From: Actinomycetota bacterium
GTDB lineage: Bacteria > Actinomycetota > Thermoleophilia > Gaiellales > Gaiellaceae
Direction of reading: 5' to 3'
DNA: 25,990 bases
Assembly: GCA_020029625.1 (NCBI GenBank)
Contig: JAIBJP010000011.1
Location: 1 to 25,990 of the forward strand
Positions 7,458-13,683 of the stretch are shown in pieces. Both the position numbers and the translations under genes were made by a program. Position 1 is the first letter of the stretch. Each line of letters begins with the position of its first letter. A model generated the notes under the pieces. That model made no database searches and was not told the DNA's origin. It saw nothing but the letters and a program-made list of their open reading frames with translations.

Positions 7458-8221
7458 TGCCCCTCGAGCACCTGGAGTACGTGGACCGCGCTCTCGGCCT
7501 CGTCGAGGACGCCCGCGAGCAGGGGCTCGAGCTCCGCATTCTCGGCTCCCTGGCCTACCGTCTCCATTGCCCCGCGAACATCGAGCTCTTCGAGCAGATG
7601 AAGCGGGACCTGACGGACATCGACCTCGCAGCGCGCGGCGACCAGCGGCGGGACGTGCGGACGTGGCTCGAGGGGCGCGGGTTCGTCGTCGACCAGGACA
7701 TCGTCGTCGCGACCGAGGGCAAGCGCTATTGCTTCACCGAGCCCGGCTCCGGAACGGCCCTCGACGTCTTCTTCGACGAGCTCTACTTTTGTCATCCGAT
7801 TCCGCTCCGGGACCGCCTCGAACTCGACTACCCGACGATCACACCGACTGACCTCCTGCTCGAGAAGATGCAGATCGTCGAGCTGAACCCGAAGGACGTG
7901 AAGGACTCCCTCGTCCTCCTGCTCGAGCACTCGTTGGATGCGAGCGGAAAGGATGCGATCGACCACACCTACGTCGCGCGCCTGCTCGGAGCGGACTGGG
8001 GGTTCTACTACACGGTCACGACCAATCTGGAAAGGCTGCGCGGACACCTGGGCGACGGCGAGCTCGACGCCGGCCAGGCGCAGATCGTCGAGGAACGGAT
8101 CGAGGCACTCGAGAGAGTCATCGAAGAGGAGCCCAAGACCGGCAAATGGAGGATGAGGGCCCGGATCGGCCCCCGCAAACGGTGGTACCAGGAAGTCGCG
8201 GAGAAAAGCGAGACGTTCTAG
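7457..8221 (+). CDS. Nucleotidyltransferase-fold protein of unknown role
   Basis: 254 residues. The GTG start shares its G with the stop of the DUF1116 gene, and GGAGG lies 8 bases upstream. The N-terminal half has the pattern of the polymerase-beta-like nucleotidyltransferase fold: GSLA (30-33), an acidic pair DID (54-56), and a third acidic strand ALDVFFDEL (Asp103), followed by PTDLLLEKMQI, as in AbiEii/MNT-like and predicted nucleotidyltransferase proteins. The C-terminal 100 residues are helical and basic (ending RARIGPRKRWYQEV). All three acidic positions are kept, so it could be active. There is no antitoxin-like partner, and it is embedded in a metabolic operon, so a toxin role is less likely than a nucleotidyl transfer to a protein or small molecule. 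Confidence 0.6.
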   Translation: MPLEHLEYVDRALGLVEDAREQGLELRILGSLAYRLHCPANIELFEQMKRDLTDIDLAARGDQRRDVRTWLEGRGFVVDQDIVVATEGKRYCFTEPGSGTALDVFFDELYFCHPIPLRDRLELDYPTITPTDLLLEKMQIVELNPKDVKDSLVLLLEHSLDASGKDAIDHTYVARLLGADWGFYYTVTTNLERLRGHLGDGELDAGQAQIVEERIEALERVIEEEPKTGKWRMRARIGPRKRWYQEVAEKSETF

Positions 8222-8685
8222 GCGGAGAGCTCGCGCGCGAGCTGCTCGGCGGCCGCCTGATCGCCAACCTCGCAACGATCGACGACGGCGGTGGCGTGCA
8301 CCTCGTGGGCATGTGGTTCCTCTGGGACGGCGAAGCGCTTCTCCTGCCGACGAGCCACACGACCCGCAAGGCCAAGAACATCGCCCGCGATCCTCGCGCC
8401 ACGATCATGATCGACGACTCCCGGGGCGGCTTCGACCTCCGTGGGATCACGCTCGTGGGCCGCGCCGAGCTGCTCGACGGAGACGAAGCGCTCGCAACGA
8501 ACCGGCGCATCCACCTGAAGTACGTGACCGAGCGCGGCCGGGATCTCGAGCCGGTCGACCGCTACCTCGCCACCGACGACGTCACCGTCCGGTTCGTGCC
8601 CGAGCGGGTGAGCGCCTGGAACCTCCGCGACACGGAGCATGGACAGGCTCTCCTGGCCGAGGAAGAGTTTCACCCCCTGGACTAG
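8146..8685 (+). CDS. Pyridoxamine-phosphate-oxidase-like flavin/F420 split-barrel protein
   Basis: 179 residues from ATG 8146, which overlaps the previous gene by 76 bases; GTG 8182 is an alternative start, and neither has a good ribosome site. The conserved core begins near residue 27: GRLIANLATI...GGVHLVGMWFLWDGEALLLPTSHTTRKAKNIARDPRATIMIDD. This is the beta-barrel of the PNPOx-like superfamily, in which T-RKAKNI contacts FMN or F420 phosphate. Members of this type in actinobacteria include F420-dependent reductases, heme-degrading and pyridoxine-related enzymes. The substrate cannot be told from sequence. It is the seventh gene of the operon that starts with glutamine synthetase. Confidence 0.7.
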   Translation: MEDEGPDRPPQTVVPGSRGEKRDVLGGELARELLGGRLIANLATIDDGGGVHLVGMWFLWDGEALLLPTSHTTRKAKNIARDPRATIMIDDSRGGFDLRGITLVGRAELLDGDEALATNRRIHLKYVTERGRDLEPVDRYLATDDVTVRFVPERVSAWNLRDTEHGQALLAEEEFHPLD

Positions 8686-8701
8686 CGGCTACCCTCGGGG
8701 G

Positions 8702-9262
8702 ATGCACGACCGCGCCCTTGAGCAGGCCGCGCGCGACCTCGATTCCCGACGCCGGCGGGCCGTTCACGCCGCGACGCTGGCGGCCGGCGCCGGGCTCGTC
8801 GCCTGCGCGACAGTGTTCATCTCGCTTCCGCTTGCTGCCGCTCTCGGAGCCGGTGCCGTCCTCGAGGCGGTGATCGCGGGCACAGCGTCGAATGGCCGTC
8901 GCGAGCTCGTTGCCCGCCTCGCACTGCAGCCGGCCGCCTACGCACTTCCGGAGGTGGCAGCCTACGGCACCCGCGTCTCGGAGCCGCCGCAGCGGGCCCG
9001 GCTCGCTGCCTGGCTCGCGGAGGTCGTGGCGGACTCCCGCATGCCGCACTCGCTGTACCTGCGCGACCGAGTGGCACTCGTCGCGCAGGAGCTGGAAACA
9101 CTGGCCCGCGAGCTCGCCTCGCCCCGCTCGATCGCGCCTGCGAGCGCAGTCGCCTGCCGCCGGCTGCTCACGCATATGACGGAGAGCCCGCTCTACAACC
9201 CGCGCGTCCCTCAGGACGATCTGCACCTGACTCTCCGCCGCATCAGGGCGGGCATTGCCTAA
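8702..9262 (+). CDS. Small membrane-anchored hypothetical protein
   Basis: 186 residues, not recognised. An N-terminal arginine-rich stretch (DSRRRRAVHA, about 14-23) precedes one or two hydrophobic helices at about 24-62. A mostly helical soluble part follows, with a conserved-looking segment RDRVALVAQELETLARELASP near 120-140. Positive charges before the first helix suggest an N-in orientation. The ATG lies 16 bases after the flavoprotein gene, with only a G-run as a possible ribosome site. The end overlaps by 4 bases with the creatininase-family gene on the other strand, with no terminator between them. The hydrophobic part is alanine- and glycine-rich, so a short-lived helix hairpin is as likely as a transporter segment. 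Confidence 0.6.
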   Translation: MHDRALEQAARDLDSRRRRAVHAATLAAGAGLVACATVFISLPLAAALGAGAVLEAVIAGTASNGRRELVARLALQPAAYALPEVAAYGTRVSEPPQRARLAAWLAEVVADSRMPHSLYLRDRVALVAQELETLARELASPRSIAPASAVACRRLLTHMTESPLYNPRVPQDDLHLTLRRIRAGIA

Positions 9263-10008
9263 ACTAACGGAGGCTCTTCCGTCCGGGCCCGCTCGATGCG
9301 CTCGGCAAGCGCTGTGACGACGGCCTCGAAGAGGGCCGCTCCTTGCTCCGCGCTCGCTCGGCTCGGCGCCCCGGTCAGCCCTTCACGGCTGGTCTCGGCC
9401 ACCGTGTAGCTGAGCACCAGGTCGCCGGTCCGATCTTCGTCGTCGCGGATCTCGTCGCGGTCGACGAGCTCGGGCCGCAGATGGAGCATGAGGGACGTCT
9501 CCGCTGCGTGCGCATGCCAGTCGTCGGCATCCGAGGTCACCTCCGCGGCGATCTCCGGCGTCAGCTCATACCAGCTCACGAGCCCTATGCGCAGCTCCCC
9601 CCGGGTGCGGATCTCGTCGACGGCGACCCGAAGGGGCGCAGCGTTCCCCACGTGGGCGTTCACGAGCAGAAGCCTCGTGAATCCGCTCGCGCGGATCCAG
9701 GTTGCCAGCTCGACGACCACGTCGATCAGGAGCCGGGGCGAGAGTGAGAGAGTGCCCGGCCAGGCGGTCGTGTGTGCCTGCGAGGAACCGGCCCACAGGG
9801 TGGGGAGCAGCGGCGCACCCGTACGGGCCGACGCTGCGCGGCAGACGGCGGTCGCGATGTCCGTGTCGGTGGAGGCGGGCAGGTGCCGGCCGTGCTGTTC
9901 GACCGCACCCACGGGCAGGACACAGAGCGCCTGCCCCGCCTCGACGAGACGGGCGACGGCCGGCCAGGTCAGGTCCTCGACGAGCACTGGTGCGTCGCGC
10001 GAGGCCAC
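9259..10008 (-). CDS. Creatininase-family metal-dependent amidohydrolase
   Basis: 249 residues. Family motifs are VGAVEQHGRHLPASTDTDIA (Glu37, His39 and Asp48 as metal ligands), LLLVNAHVGN (His119; most relatives have NGHGGN) and HAHAAETSLML (Glu170 in the ETS block). The family opens cyclic amides or cleaves related C-N bonds with Zn/Mn. Members include creatininase, an enzyme of riboflavin/F420 biosynthesis (ArfB) and mycofactocin peptidase MftE. The GTG start lies 6 bases after the stop of the GntR regulator gene and has no ribosome site, so it is translated by coupling. The regulator thus probably controls it. True creatininase activity would tie in with the guanidine theme upstream, but the family is too broad to assume that. 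Confidence 0.82.
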   Translation of the reverse strand: MASRDAPVLVEDLTWPAVARLVEAGQALCVLPVGAVEQHGRHLPASTDTDIATAVCRAASARTGAPLLPTLWAGSSQAHTTAWPGTLSLSPRLLIDVVVELATWIRASGFTRLLLVNAHVGNAAPLRVAVDEIRTRGELRIGLVSWYELTPEIAAEVTSDADDWHAHAAETSLMLHLRPELVDRDEIRDDEDRTGDLVLSYTVAETSREGLTGAPSRASAEQGAALFEAVVTALAERIERARTEEPPLV

Positions 10009-10014
10009 CCGTGA

Positions 10015-10860
10015 CTAGGGGAGCGCGCCCACGAGTGTCTCGACGCCTTCGTTGAAGGTCCAGGTGGCGGCCAGCGCGTCCGTGCCCGTTGGCGAGACCT
10101 CGAGCTTGAATTGCATGATGTCGCCCCGATACTCGACCCGGGCGACCTCGAACGGCGCGGTGCCCTCATCGGTCCGCCGGTGCTCGGTGCAGAGCACGAG
10201 GAACACGGCGGAGCGGTGGGGGATGCCGAAGCGATCCGCCTCGAATTGGCCGCACTGACTCGTCTCGATCGAAAGCTGCGAGCGCTCGAGCTCGACGCCG
10301 TGCTGGGCCAGCGTCAGATCCGAGCGAAGGCTTCGGCCTACGTGAGCCGCGTCCACGAGCCACGAGACTTCGTGGCGATGGAAGAACGAGTAGCTGATGG
10401 CGAGCGGGACGCCGCGGAGTGAGAGCAGCGTGGTCAGGCGTGCCACGTCCTCGCTCGGCGCGGCTTCGAGGGCTTCCGAGATGCTGCGCTCGACTTTGAT
10501 CGTCCGCTTGTCGAGCACCTGCACAGCCACGTCCGCGCCCCGTGGGGTGGCGAGGAGCCGAGAGAGGCCGCCGGCACGATAGTCGAGCTTGGGCTGTGCC
10601 ACGAACGTGCCGCGACCGCGGATGCGGACGATCTGTCGGTCATCCTCGAGGATGGCAAGTGCCTGGCGGACGACGACTCTGCTGACGCTGAAGCGGCGCG
10701 CGAGTTCGGGCTCGGAAGGGAGTGCGTCTCCGGCCTTCCAAACGCCCGACTCGATCTGCTGCTTCAGTGCTTCCTGAAGCTGATAGTACAAGGGGACAAA
10801 GCTGTGCCGATCAAGCTGGAGCTCCCAGAAAGAAGGCGGACTAGTGCCCTCGGGGAGCAT
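10015..10860 (-). CDS. GntR-family transcriptional regulator with UTRA domain (HutC type)
   Basis: 281 residues. Residues 20-88 form the GntR winged helix: FVPLYYQLQEALKQQI, then AGDALPSEPELARRFSVSR and VVRQALAILEDD, with the wing RIRGRGTFVAQP. Residues 100-275 form a UTRA ligand-binding domain (ISYSFFH, VEYRGDIMQFKLEVSP), which in HutC, FarR and DasR relatives senses a small metabolite. ATG 10860 is chosen because a good -10 (TATACT) ends 6 bases before it, making the transcript leaderless. Upstream codons up to 11052 stay open but show no domain. It is co-transcribed with the creatininase-family gene and divergent from the cupin, which are its likely targets. Many such proteins repress their own operon until the ligand binds. 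Confidence 0.9.
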   Translation of the reverse strand: MLPEGTSPPSFWELQLDRHSFVPLYYQLQEALKQQIESGVWKAGDALPSEPELARRFSVSRVVVRQALAILEDDRQIVRIRGRGTFVAQPKLDYRAGGLSRLLATPRGADVAVQVLDKRTIKVERSISEALEAAPSEDVARLTTLLSLRGVPLAISYSFFHRHEVSWLVDAAHVGRSLRSDLTLAQHGVELERSQLSIETSQCGQFEADRFGIPHRSAVFLVLCTEHRRTDEGTAPFEVARVEYRGDIMQFKLEVSPTGTDALAATWTFNEGVETLVGALP

Positions 10861-10866
10861 CGAACA

Positions 10867-10872
10867 AGTATA
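10867..10872 (-). promoter_or_regulatory. -10 element TATACT of a leaderless transcript
   Basis: TATACT on the minus strand (5 of 6 to consensus) ends six bases before the GntR start codon. Transcription would begin at or within a base of the A of ATG 10860, so the mRNA would have no leader. No convincing -35 is seen. This agrees with the missing Shine-Dalgarno sequence and with the habit of actinobacteria. Confidence 0.5.
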
Positions 10873-10915
10873 TGTCGGCCCCCCGGTTGACCCCGTCAGG
10901 CCGCTCCCTGGTCTC

Positions 10916-10933
10916 GCGCCAACGACTTGGCGC
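10916..10933. promoter_or_regulatory. Perfect inverted repeat, candidate GntR operator
   Basis: GCGCCAA-CGAC-TTGGCGC is a perfect 7-bp inverted repeat in the 142-base gap between the divergent GntR and cupin genes, 56 bases from one start and 70 from the other. Symmetry, size and position fit a dimeric GntR/UTRA regulator. A smaller repeat TGAC-CCC-GTCA lies at 10888-10898. Confidence 0.45.
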
Positions 10934-11002
10934 TTCGCGCGTGTCCCCGCTACGAGTTCTAAGGTCGGAATCCCACAACTGACAGAACGCGAAAGGAGGG
11001 AC

Positions 11003-11342
11003 ATGTACCAAGTCATTCGAGCGGGCGAACAGCAGCGCAGCCCCGGCGGCACGGTGACCTTCGAAGGCGAGCCCCATTGTTCCGGGGGTCTCGTTCTTCT
11101 GGGTCAGCAACGAGCCCGGTGAAGGGCCGGACCTCCACAGGCATCCCTATTCCGAGACGTGGGTCGTCCGCAGCGGAAGGGCGCGGATCACCGCTGACGG
11201 GGAGGACATCGAGGCGGGCCCCGGCGACATCGCAGTCGTGGGCCCAGAGACGCCGCACAAGTTCAAGAACATGGGCCCGGATCGGCTCGAGATCATCTGC
11301 ATCCACTCGTCGCCTCGGATAATCCAGGAGGCGCTCGAATGA
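11003..11342 (+). pseudogene. Small cupin, frameshifted in a G5 run
   Basis: ATG 11003 follows a strong AAAGGAGG. The frame reads MYQVIRAGEQ...VTFEGEPHCSG and then breaks at GGGGG 11084-11088. Removing one G restores a complete 112-residue single-domain cupin ending at TGA 11340-11342: GVSFFWVSNEPGEGPDLHRHPYSETWVV, then EAGPGDIAVVGPETPHKF. The metal ligands HxH plus Glu in LHRHPYSE and the later His of TPHKF are all kept. So the second half is under coding constraint, and the break is either a homopolymer sequencing error or a very recent mutation. Cupins of this kind bind small ligands or act as simple metal enzymes. It is divergent from the GntR gene across a candidate operator, which suggests joint control with the creatininase-family gene. 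Confidence 0.7.
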
Positions 11343-11382
11343 AATTCCGCTCAAGAAACGGCCCCAAATCTCCGATGGAGGC

Positions 11383-11411
11383 TTGACAGCCGGTCACGCC
11401 TTCACCACACT
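11383..11411 (+). promoter_or_regulatory. Promoter of the leu-ilv-thr operon
   Basis: A perfect -35 TTGACA (11383-11388) is followed after 17 bases by CACACT (11406-11411), which keeps the key A2 and T6 positions. Transcription would start near 11418, only about seven bases before the leader peptide ATG, so the leader peptide would be translated from a nearly leaderless end. Confidence 0.5.
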
Positions 11412-11424
11412 GGGCGAAACCTCG

Positions 11425-11520
11425 ATGAAGCCTACGTTTACATCCGCGAACACACTCGGCTCCGCCGACGTGTCCTCGCGCGGCCTCATCGTGATCCTCC
11501 TCGGCATTCTCCCCCTCTAG
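11425..11520 (+). CDS. Leu/Ile/Val-rich attenuation leader peptide
   Basis: A 31-codon frame from ATG 11425 to TAG 11518-11520. The last 12 residues are GLIVILLGILPL, with five Leu, three Ile and one Val codons bunched before the stop. That density, the position just upstream of leuA and the hairpins at and after the stop codon are the hallmarks of a branched-chain amino acid attenuator leader. Ribosome stalling at these codons under ILV shortage would change downstream RNA folding. No Shine-Dalgarno is seen, in line with a start very near the 5' end of the RNA. The peptide itself probably has no function after synthesis. Confidence 0.7.
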   Translation: MKPTFTSANTLGSADVSSRGLIVILLGILPL

Positions 11521-11526
11521 GGGGAG
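11509..11526 (+). promoter_or_regulatory. Attenuator hairpin over the leader stop codon
   Basis: CTCCCCC-TCTA-GGGGGAG is a perfect 7-bp stem with a 4-base loop that contains the first bases of the leader TAG. A ribosome finishing the peptide would melt it, and one stalled at the Leu/Ile cluster would leave it intact or partly open. There is no U-run, so it is not a plain intrinsic terminator. It may switch pairing with the CCTCC at 11583-11587. Confidence 0.55.
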
Positions 11527-11537
11527 GACGCGACTAC

Positions 11538-11552
11538 GCGCCGCTCAGGCGC
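11538..11552 (+). promoter_or_regulatory. Second leader hairpin
   Basis: GCGCC-GCTCA-GGCGC forms a perfect 5-bp stem between the leader peptide and leuA. No U-tract follows. It is plausible as part of the leuA leader fold, but short GC stems are common at this base composition. Confidence 0.3.
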
Positions 11553-11580
11553 ATACGCCGACCGAATCACATCACCGGTA

Positions 11581-11605
11581 CGCCTCCGTTCGGAGGCGAA
11601 GGAGG
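11581..11605 (+). promoter_or_regulatory. leuA ribosome-site hairpin
   Basis: CGCCTCC-GTTC-GGAGGCG (11581-11598) is a perfect 7-bp hairpin directly before the leuA Shine-Dalgarno AAGGAGG (11599-11605). CCTCC can pair with GGAGG in its own hairpin, with the true ribosome site, or with GGAGG at 11523-11527 near the leader stop. This three-way choice suggests translational rather than terminator-based attenuation. Confidence 0.5.
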
Positions 11606-11611
11606 AAGACA

Positions 11612-12757
11612 GTGACACGCCGCATCACGATTTTCGACACGACGCTGCGCGACGGGGAGCAATCTCCGGGCATCGCCCTGCGTCCTGACGAGAAGGCCGA
11701 GATCGCGCGGCAGCTGGAGCGGCTCGGAGTCGACGTGATCGAGGCGGGGTTCGCTGTCTCGTCGCCCGGAGACTTCGAAGGCGTGAAAGCGGTTGCCGCC
11801 GCGGTCGAACGCCCGACCGTCGCTTCGCTGTGCCGCACCCGCAAGGAGGACATCGACGCCGCGGCGGAGGCTCTCGCCGGCGCCCGGCGCTCGCGCATCC
11901 ACATCTTCCTCGCGACCAGCCCAGTCCACATGGAGAAGAAGCTGCGCATGGAGCCCGAGGAGGTGGTCGAGCAGGCCCGCTGGTCCGTCGGCTACGCCCG
12001 CGCAAGCGTCGACCAGGTCGAGTTCTCCTGCGAGGATGCGACCCGTTCCGACCCGCATTTCGTCGCCCGCGTCTGCTGCGAAGCGGTCCGCGCCGGCGCG
12101 ACGACGATCAACCTCCCGGACACCGTCGGCTATTGCCTTCCCTCGGAGTACGCCGAGTTCATCCTCGAGGTGCGCCGGCTCTGTCCGGAGCTCGGGAGCG
12201 TCACGCTCTCCGTGCACTGCCACAACGACCTCGGACTGGCCGTCGCGAACACGCTTGCAGGCCTGCAGGCGGGAGCGACCCAGGCCGAGTGCACGGTGAA
12301 CGGCATCGGGGAGCGGGCCGGAAACGCGGCTCTGGAGGAGGTCGTCATGGCCCTCGAAGTCCGTCGGTCGAGCTTCGGGCTGAAGACCGGCGTGGTCACG
12401 CGCGAGATCGGCGCAGCGTCGCGCCTGGTTCAGCAGCTGACGGGCTACGCGGTGCAGCCGAACAAGGCAATCGTGGGCGCGAACGCGTTCGCCCACGAGG
12501 CCGGGATCCATCAGGACGGGATGCTGAAGGACGCCGAGACCTACCAGATCATGGATCCGGCCCAGCTCGGTCTCGTGATGACGCTGCCGCTCGGAAAGCA
12601 CTCGGGCCGGCACGCGTTTGCGCGGGCCTGCGCCGAGGCGGGGATCCAGCTCGATGGTGAAGCGCTCGCAAAAGCATTCAGGCGCTTCAAGCAGCTTGCC
12701 GATTCAGGAAAGAACGTAACGCTCTCGGATGTGTTCGAAGAGGTGGTGCTCGCATGA
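11612..12757 (+). CDS. leuA: 2-Isopropylmalate synthase, short form without regulatory domain
   Basis: 381 residues from GTG 11612 (AAGGAGG 6 bases upstream). First committed step of leucine synthesis: acetyl-CoA plus 2-oxoisovalerate. Residues 1-270 are the HMGL-type TIM barrel with FDTTLRDGEQSPG (8-20), VEFSCEDATRSD, HCHND metal ligands (His202, His204) and NGIGERAGN. Residues 270-381 include the IPMS subdomain block AHEAGIHQDGMLK around 295-308. Ordinary IPMS has 500 or more residues, with a C-terminal leucine-binding domain; that domain is absent, since the frame ends after DVFEEVVLA and the next gene overlaps by 4 bases. Feedback by leucine through that domain is therefore not possible, which gives the leader attenuator more weight. 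A citramalate or homocitrate synthase role is possible but less likely given GIHQDG. Confidence 0.85.
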   Translation: MTRRITIFDTTLRDGEQSPGIALRPDEKAEIARQLERLGVDVIEAGFAVSSPGDFEGVKAVAAAVERPTVASLCRTRKEDIDAAAEALAGARRSRIHIFLATSPVHMEKKLRMEPEEVVEQARWSVGYARASVDQVEFSCEDATRSDPHFVARVCCEAVRAGATTINLPDTVGYCLPSEYAEFILEVRRLCPELGSVTLSVHCHNDLGLAVANTLAGLQAGATQAECTVNGIGERAGNAALEEVVMALEVRRSSFGLKTGVVTREIGAASRLVQQLTGYAVQPNKAIVGANAFAHEAGIHQDGMLKDAETYQIMDPAQLGLVMTLPLGKHSGRHAFARACAEAGIQLDGEALAKAFRRFKQLADSGKNVTLSDVFEEVVLA

Positions 12758-13683
12758 GGAAGAAGCGCTACACGGTCGCCTGTCTCTCCGGAGACGGAAT
12801 CGGCCCCGAGGTCATGGCCGAGGCAAGCCGCGCCCTGGCAGACGTGTCCCGGATGCACGGGTTCGCGATCGACGAGCAGCACGTCGCCTTCGGCGGCGAC
12901 GCCGTTCGCCGCTTCGGCCATGCGCTGCCGGCTTCGACTCGCGCCGCCTGCAGGCGTGCGGATGCGGTCCTCGTGGCCACGACGACCGAGCCCGCGCTCG
13001 AGGGCGTGAAGGCAGAGCTCGACCTGACGTGGCGGATGACGCGCGTGCGCCTCAACGGAACCCGGTTGACCGTCGTCAGCCCGCTCGCCGACGACTCCGA
13101 GGAGCTCGCTGTCGAGGAGGCGTTCGCTCTCGCCTGCAACCGCCAGGCCCGCGTCACCTCGGTCGGAGCGGGCAAGGCCTGGCGGGCGCTTGTCGACCGG
13201 GCCGCCGAGACCGCGCCGGGCGTGATCGTCGAACATGTGAGCTTCGAATCGGTCGTCCGCACGCTCTTCCGCAAGCCGGCTGCCTTCGACGTTATCGTCA
13301 GCGAGCAGGTCTTCGCGGAAGCGCTTTCGCATACCGCCGCTTACGCGCACGGGAGCACGCGCATGGTCGCGTCGGGGCGCCTCTCCGTTCGCGGGGCCGG
13401 GATCTTCGGGCCGACGCACGGCTCCGCGCTCGAGATCGCCGGTCAGGGCGTTGCGAACCCGAGCGGGATGCTCCTGGCGGCCGCCCTCATGCTCGAGGGG
13501 CTCGGCGAGCGGAGCGCCGCCCGGACGCTCGAGAACGCCGTCGCAGAGACGCTCGGCAACGTGCACACGCCGGACCTGGTGTCCGCGGGAGTGGGGGCTA
13601 CGACCCGCGAGTTCATGAACGTCCTGCTGGCCGCTCTCCCCGGGGCACGTACCGACACCGAGTTTGCCGGGGTGGCAGCGTGA
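12754..13683 (+). CDS. Degenerate isopropylmalate-dehydrogenase paralogue, probably inactive
   Basis: 309 residues, overlapping leuA by ATGA. The fold of LeuB/isocitrate dehydrogenase is clear at both ends: CLSGDGIGPEVMAEA (10-24) and GPTHGSALEIAGQGVANPSGMLLAAALML (219-247). Compared with the intact LeuB at 23147-24124 the catalytic centre is gone. The RELVGGLYFG block with its Tyr is missing, TSVDKANVL has become TSVGAGKAW (135-143), VDNAAMQL has become VSFESVVRTL, and ENMFGDILSD has become EQVFAEALSH (184-192). The catalytic Lys and the three metal-binding Asp are thus lost. The frame is complete with normal base composition, so this is a maintained gene rather than decay. A regulatory or scaffolding partner of the short LeuA, or a new substrate, are possibilities; none is shown. 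Confidence 0.75.
   Translation: MRKKRYTVACLSGDGIGPEVMAEASRALADVSRMHGFAIDEQHVAFGGDAVRRFGHALPASTRAACRRADAVLVATTTEPALEGVKAELDLTWRMTRVRLNGTRLTVVSPLADDSEELAVEEAFALACNRQARVTSVGAGKAWRALVDRAAETAPGVIVEHVSFESVVRTLFRKPAAFDVIVSEQVFAEALSHTAAYAHGSTRMVASGRLSVRGAGIFGPTHGSALEIAGQGVANPSGMLLAAALMLEGLGERSAARTLENAVAETLGNVHTPDLVSAGVGATTREFMNVLLAALPGARTDTEFAGVAA

Noticed and set aside
10861..11052. N-terminal extension of the GntR regulator to 11052
   Set aside because: The added residues show no domain, run over the palindrome and the cupin start, and would put the TATACT promoter inside the gene.
11509..11526. Classical intrinsic terminator after the cupin/leader peptide
   Set aside because: The hairpin is strong but no run of T follows; it is better read as an attenuation element.
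11343..11611. T-box or S-box upstream of leuA
   Set aside because: No T-box AGGGTGGNACCGCG motif and no SAM core. The leader peptide and hairpins explain the region better.
12729..13679. Upstream extension of the ilvB frame
   Set aside because: Arg-rich nonsense opposite in phase to the LeuB-like paralogue. IlvB similarity begins at 13680-13686.
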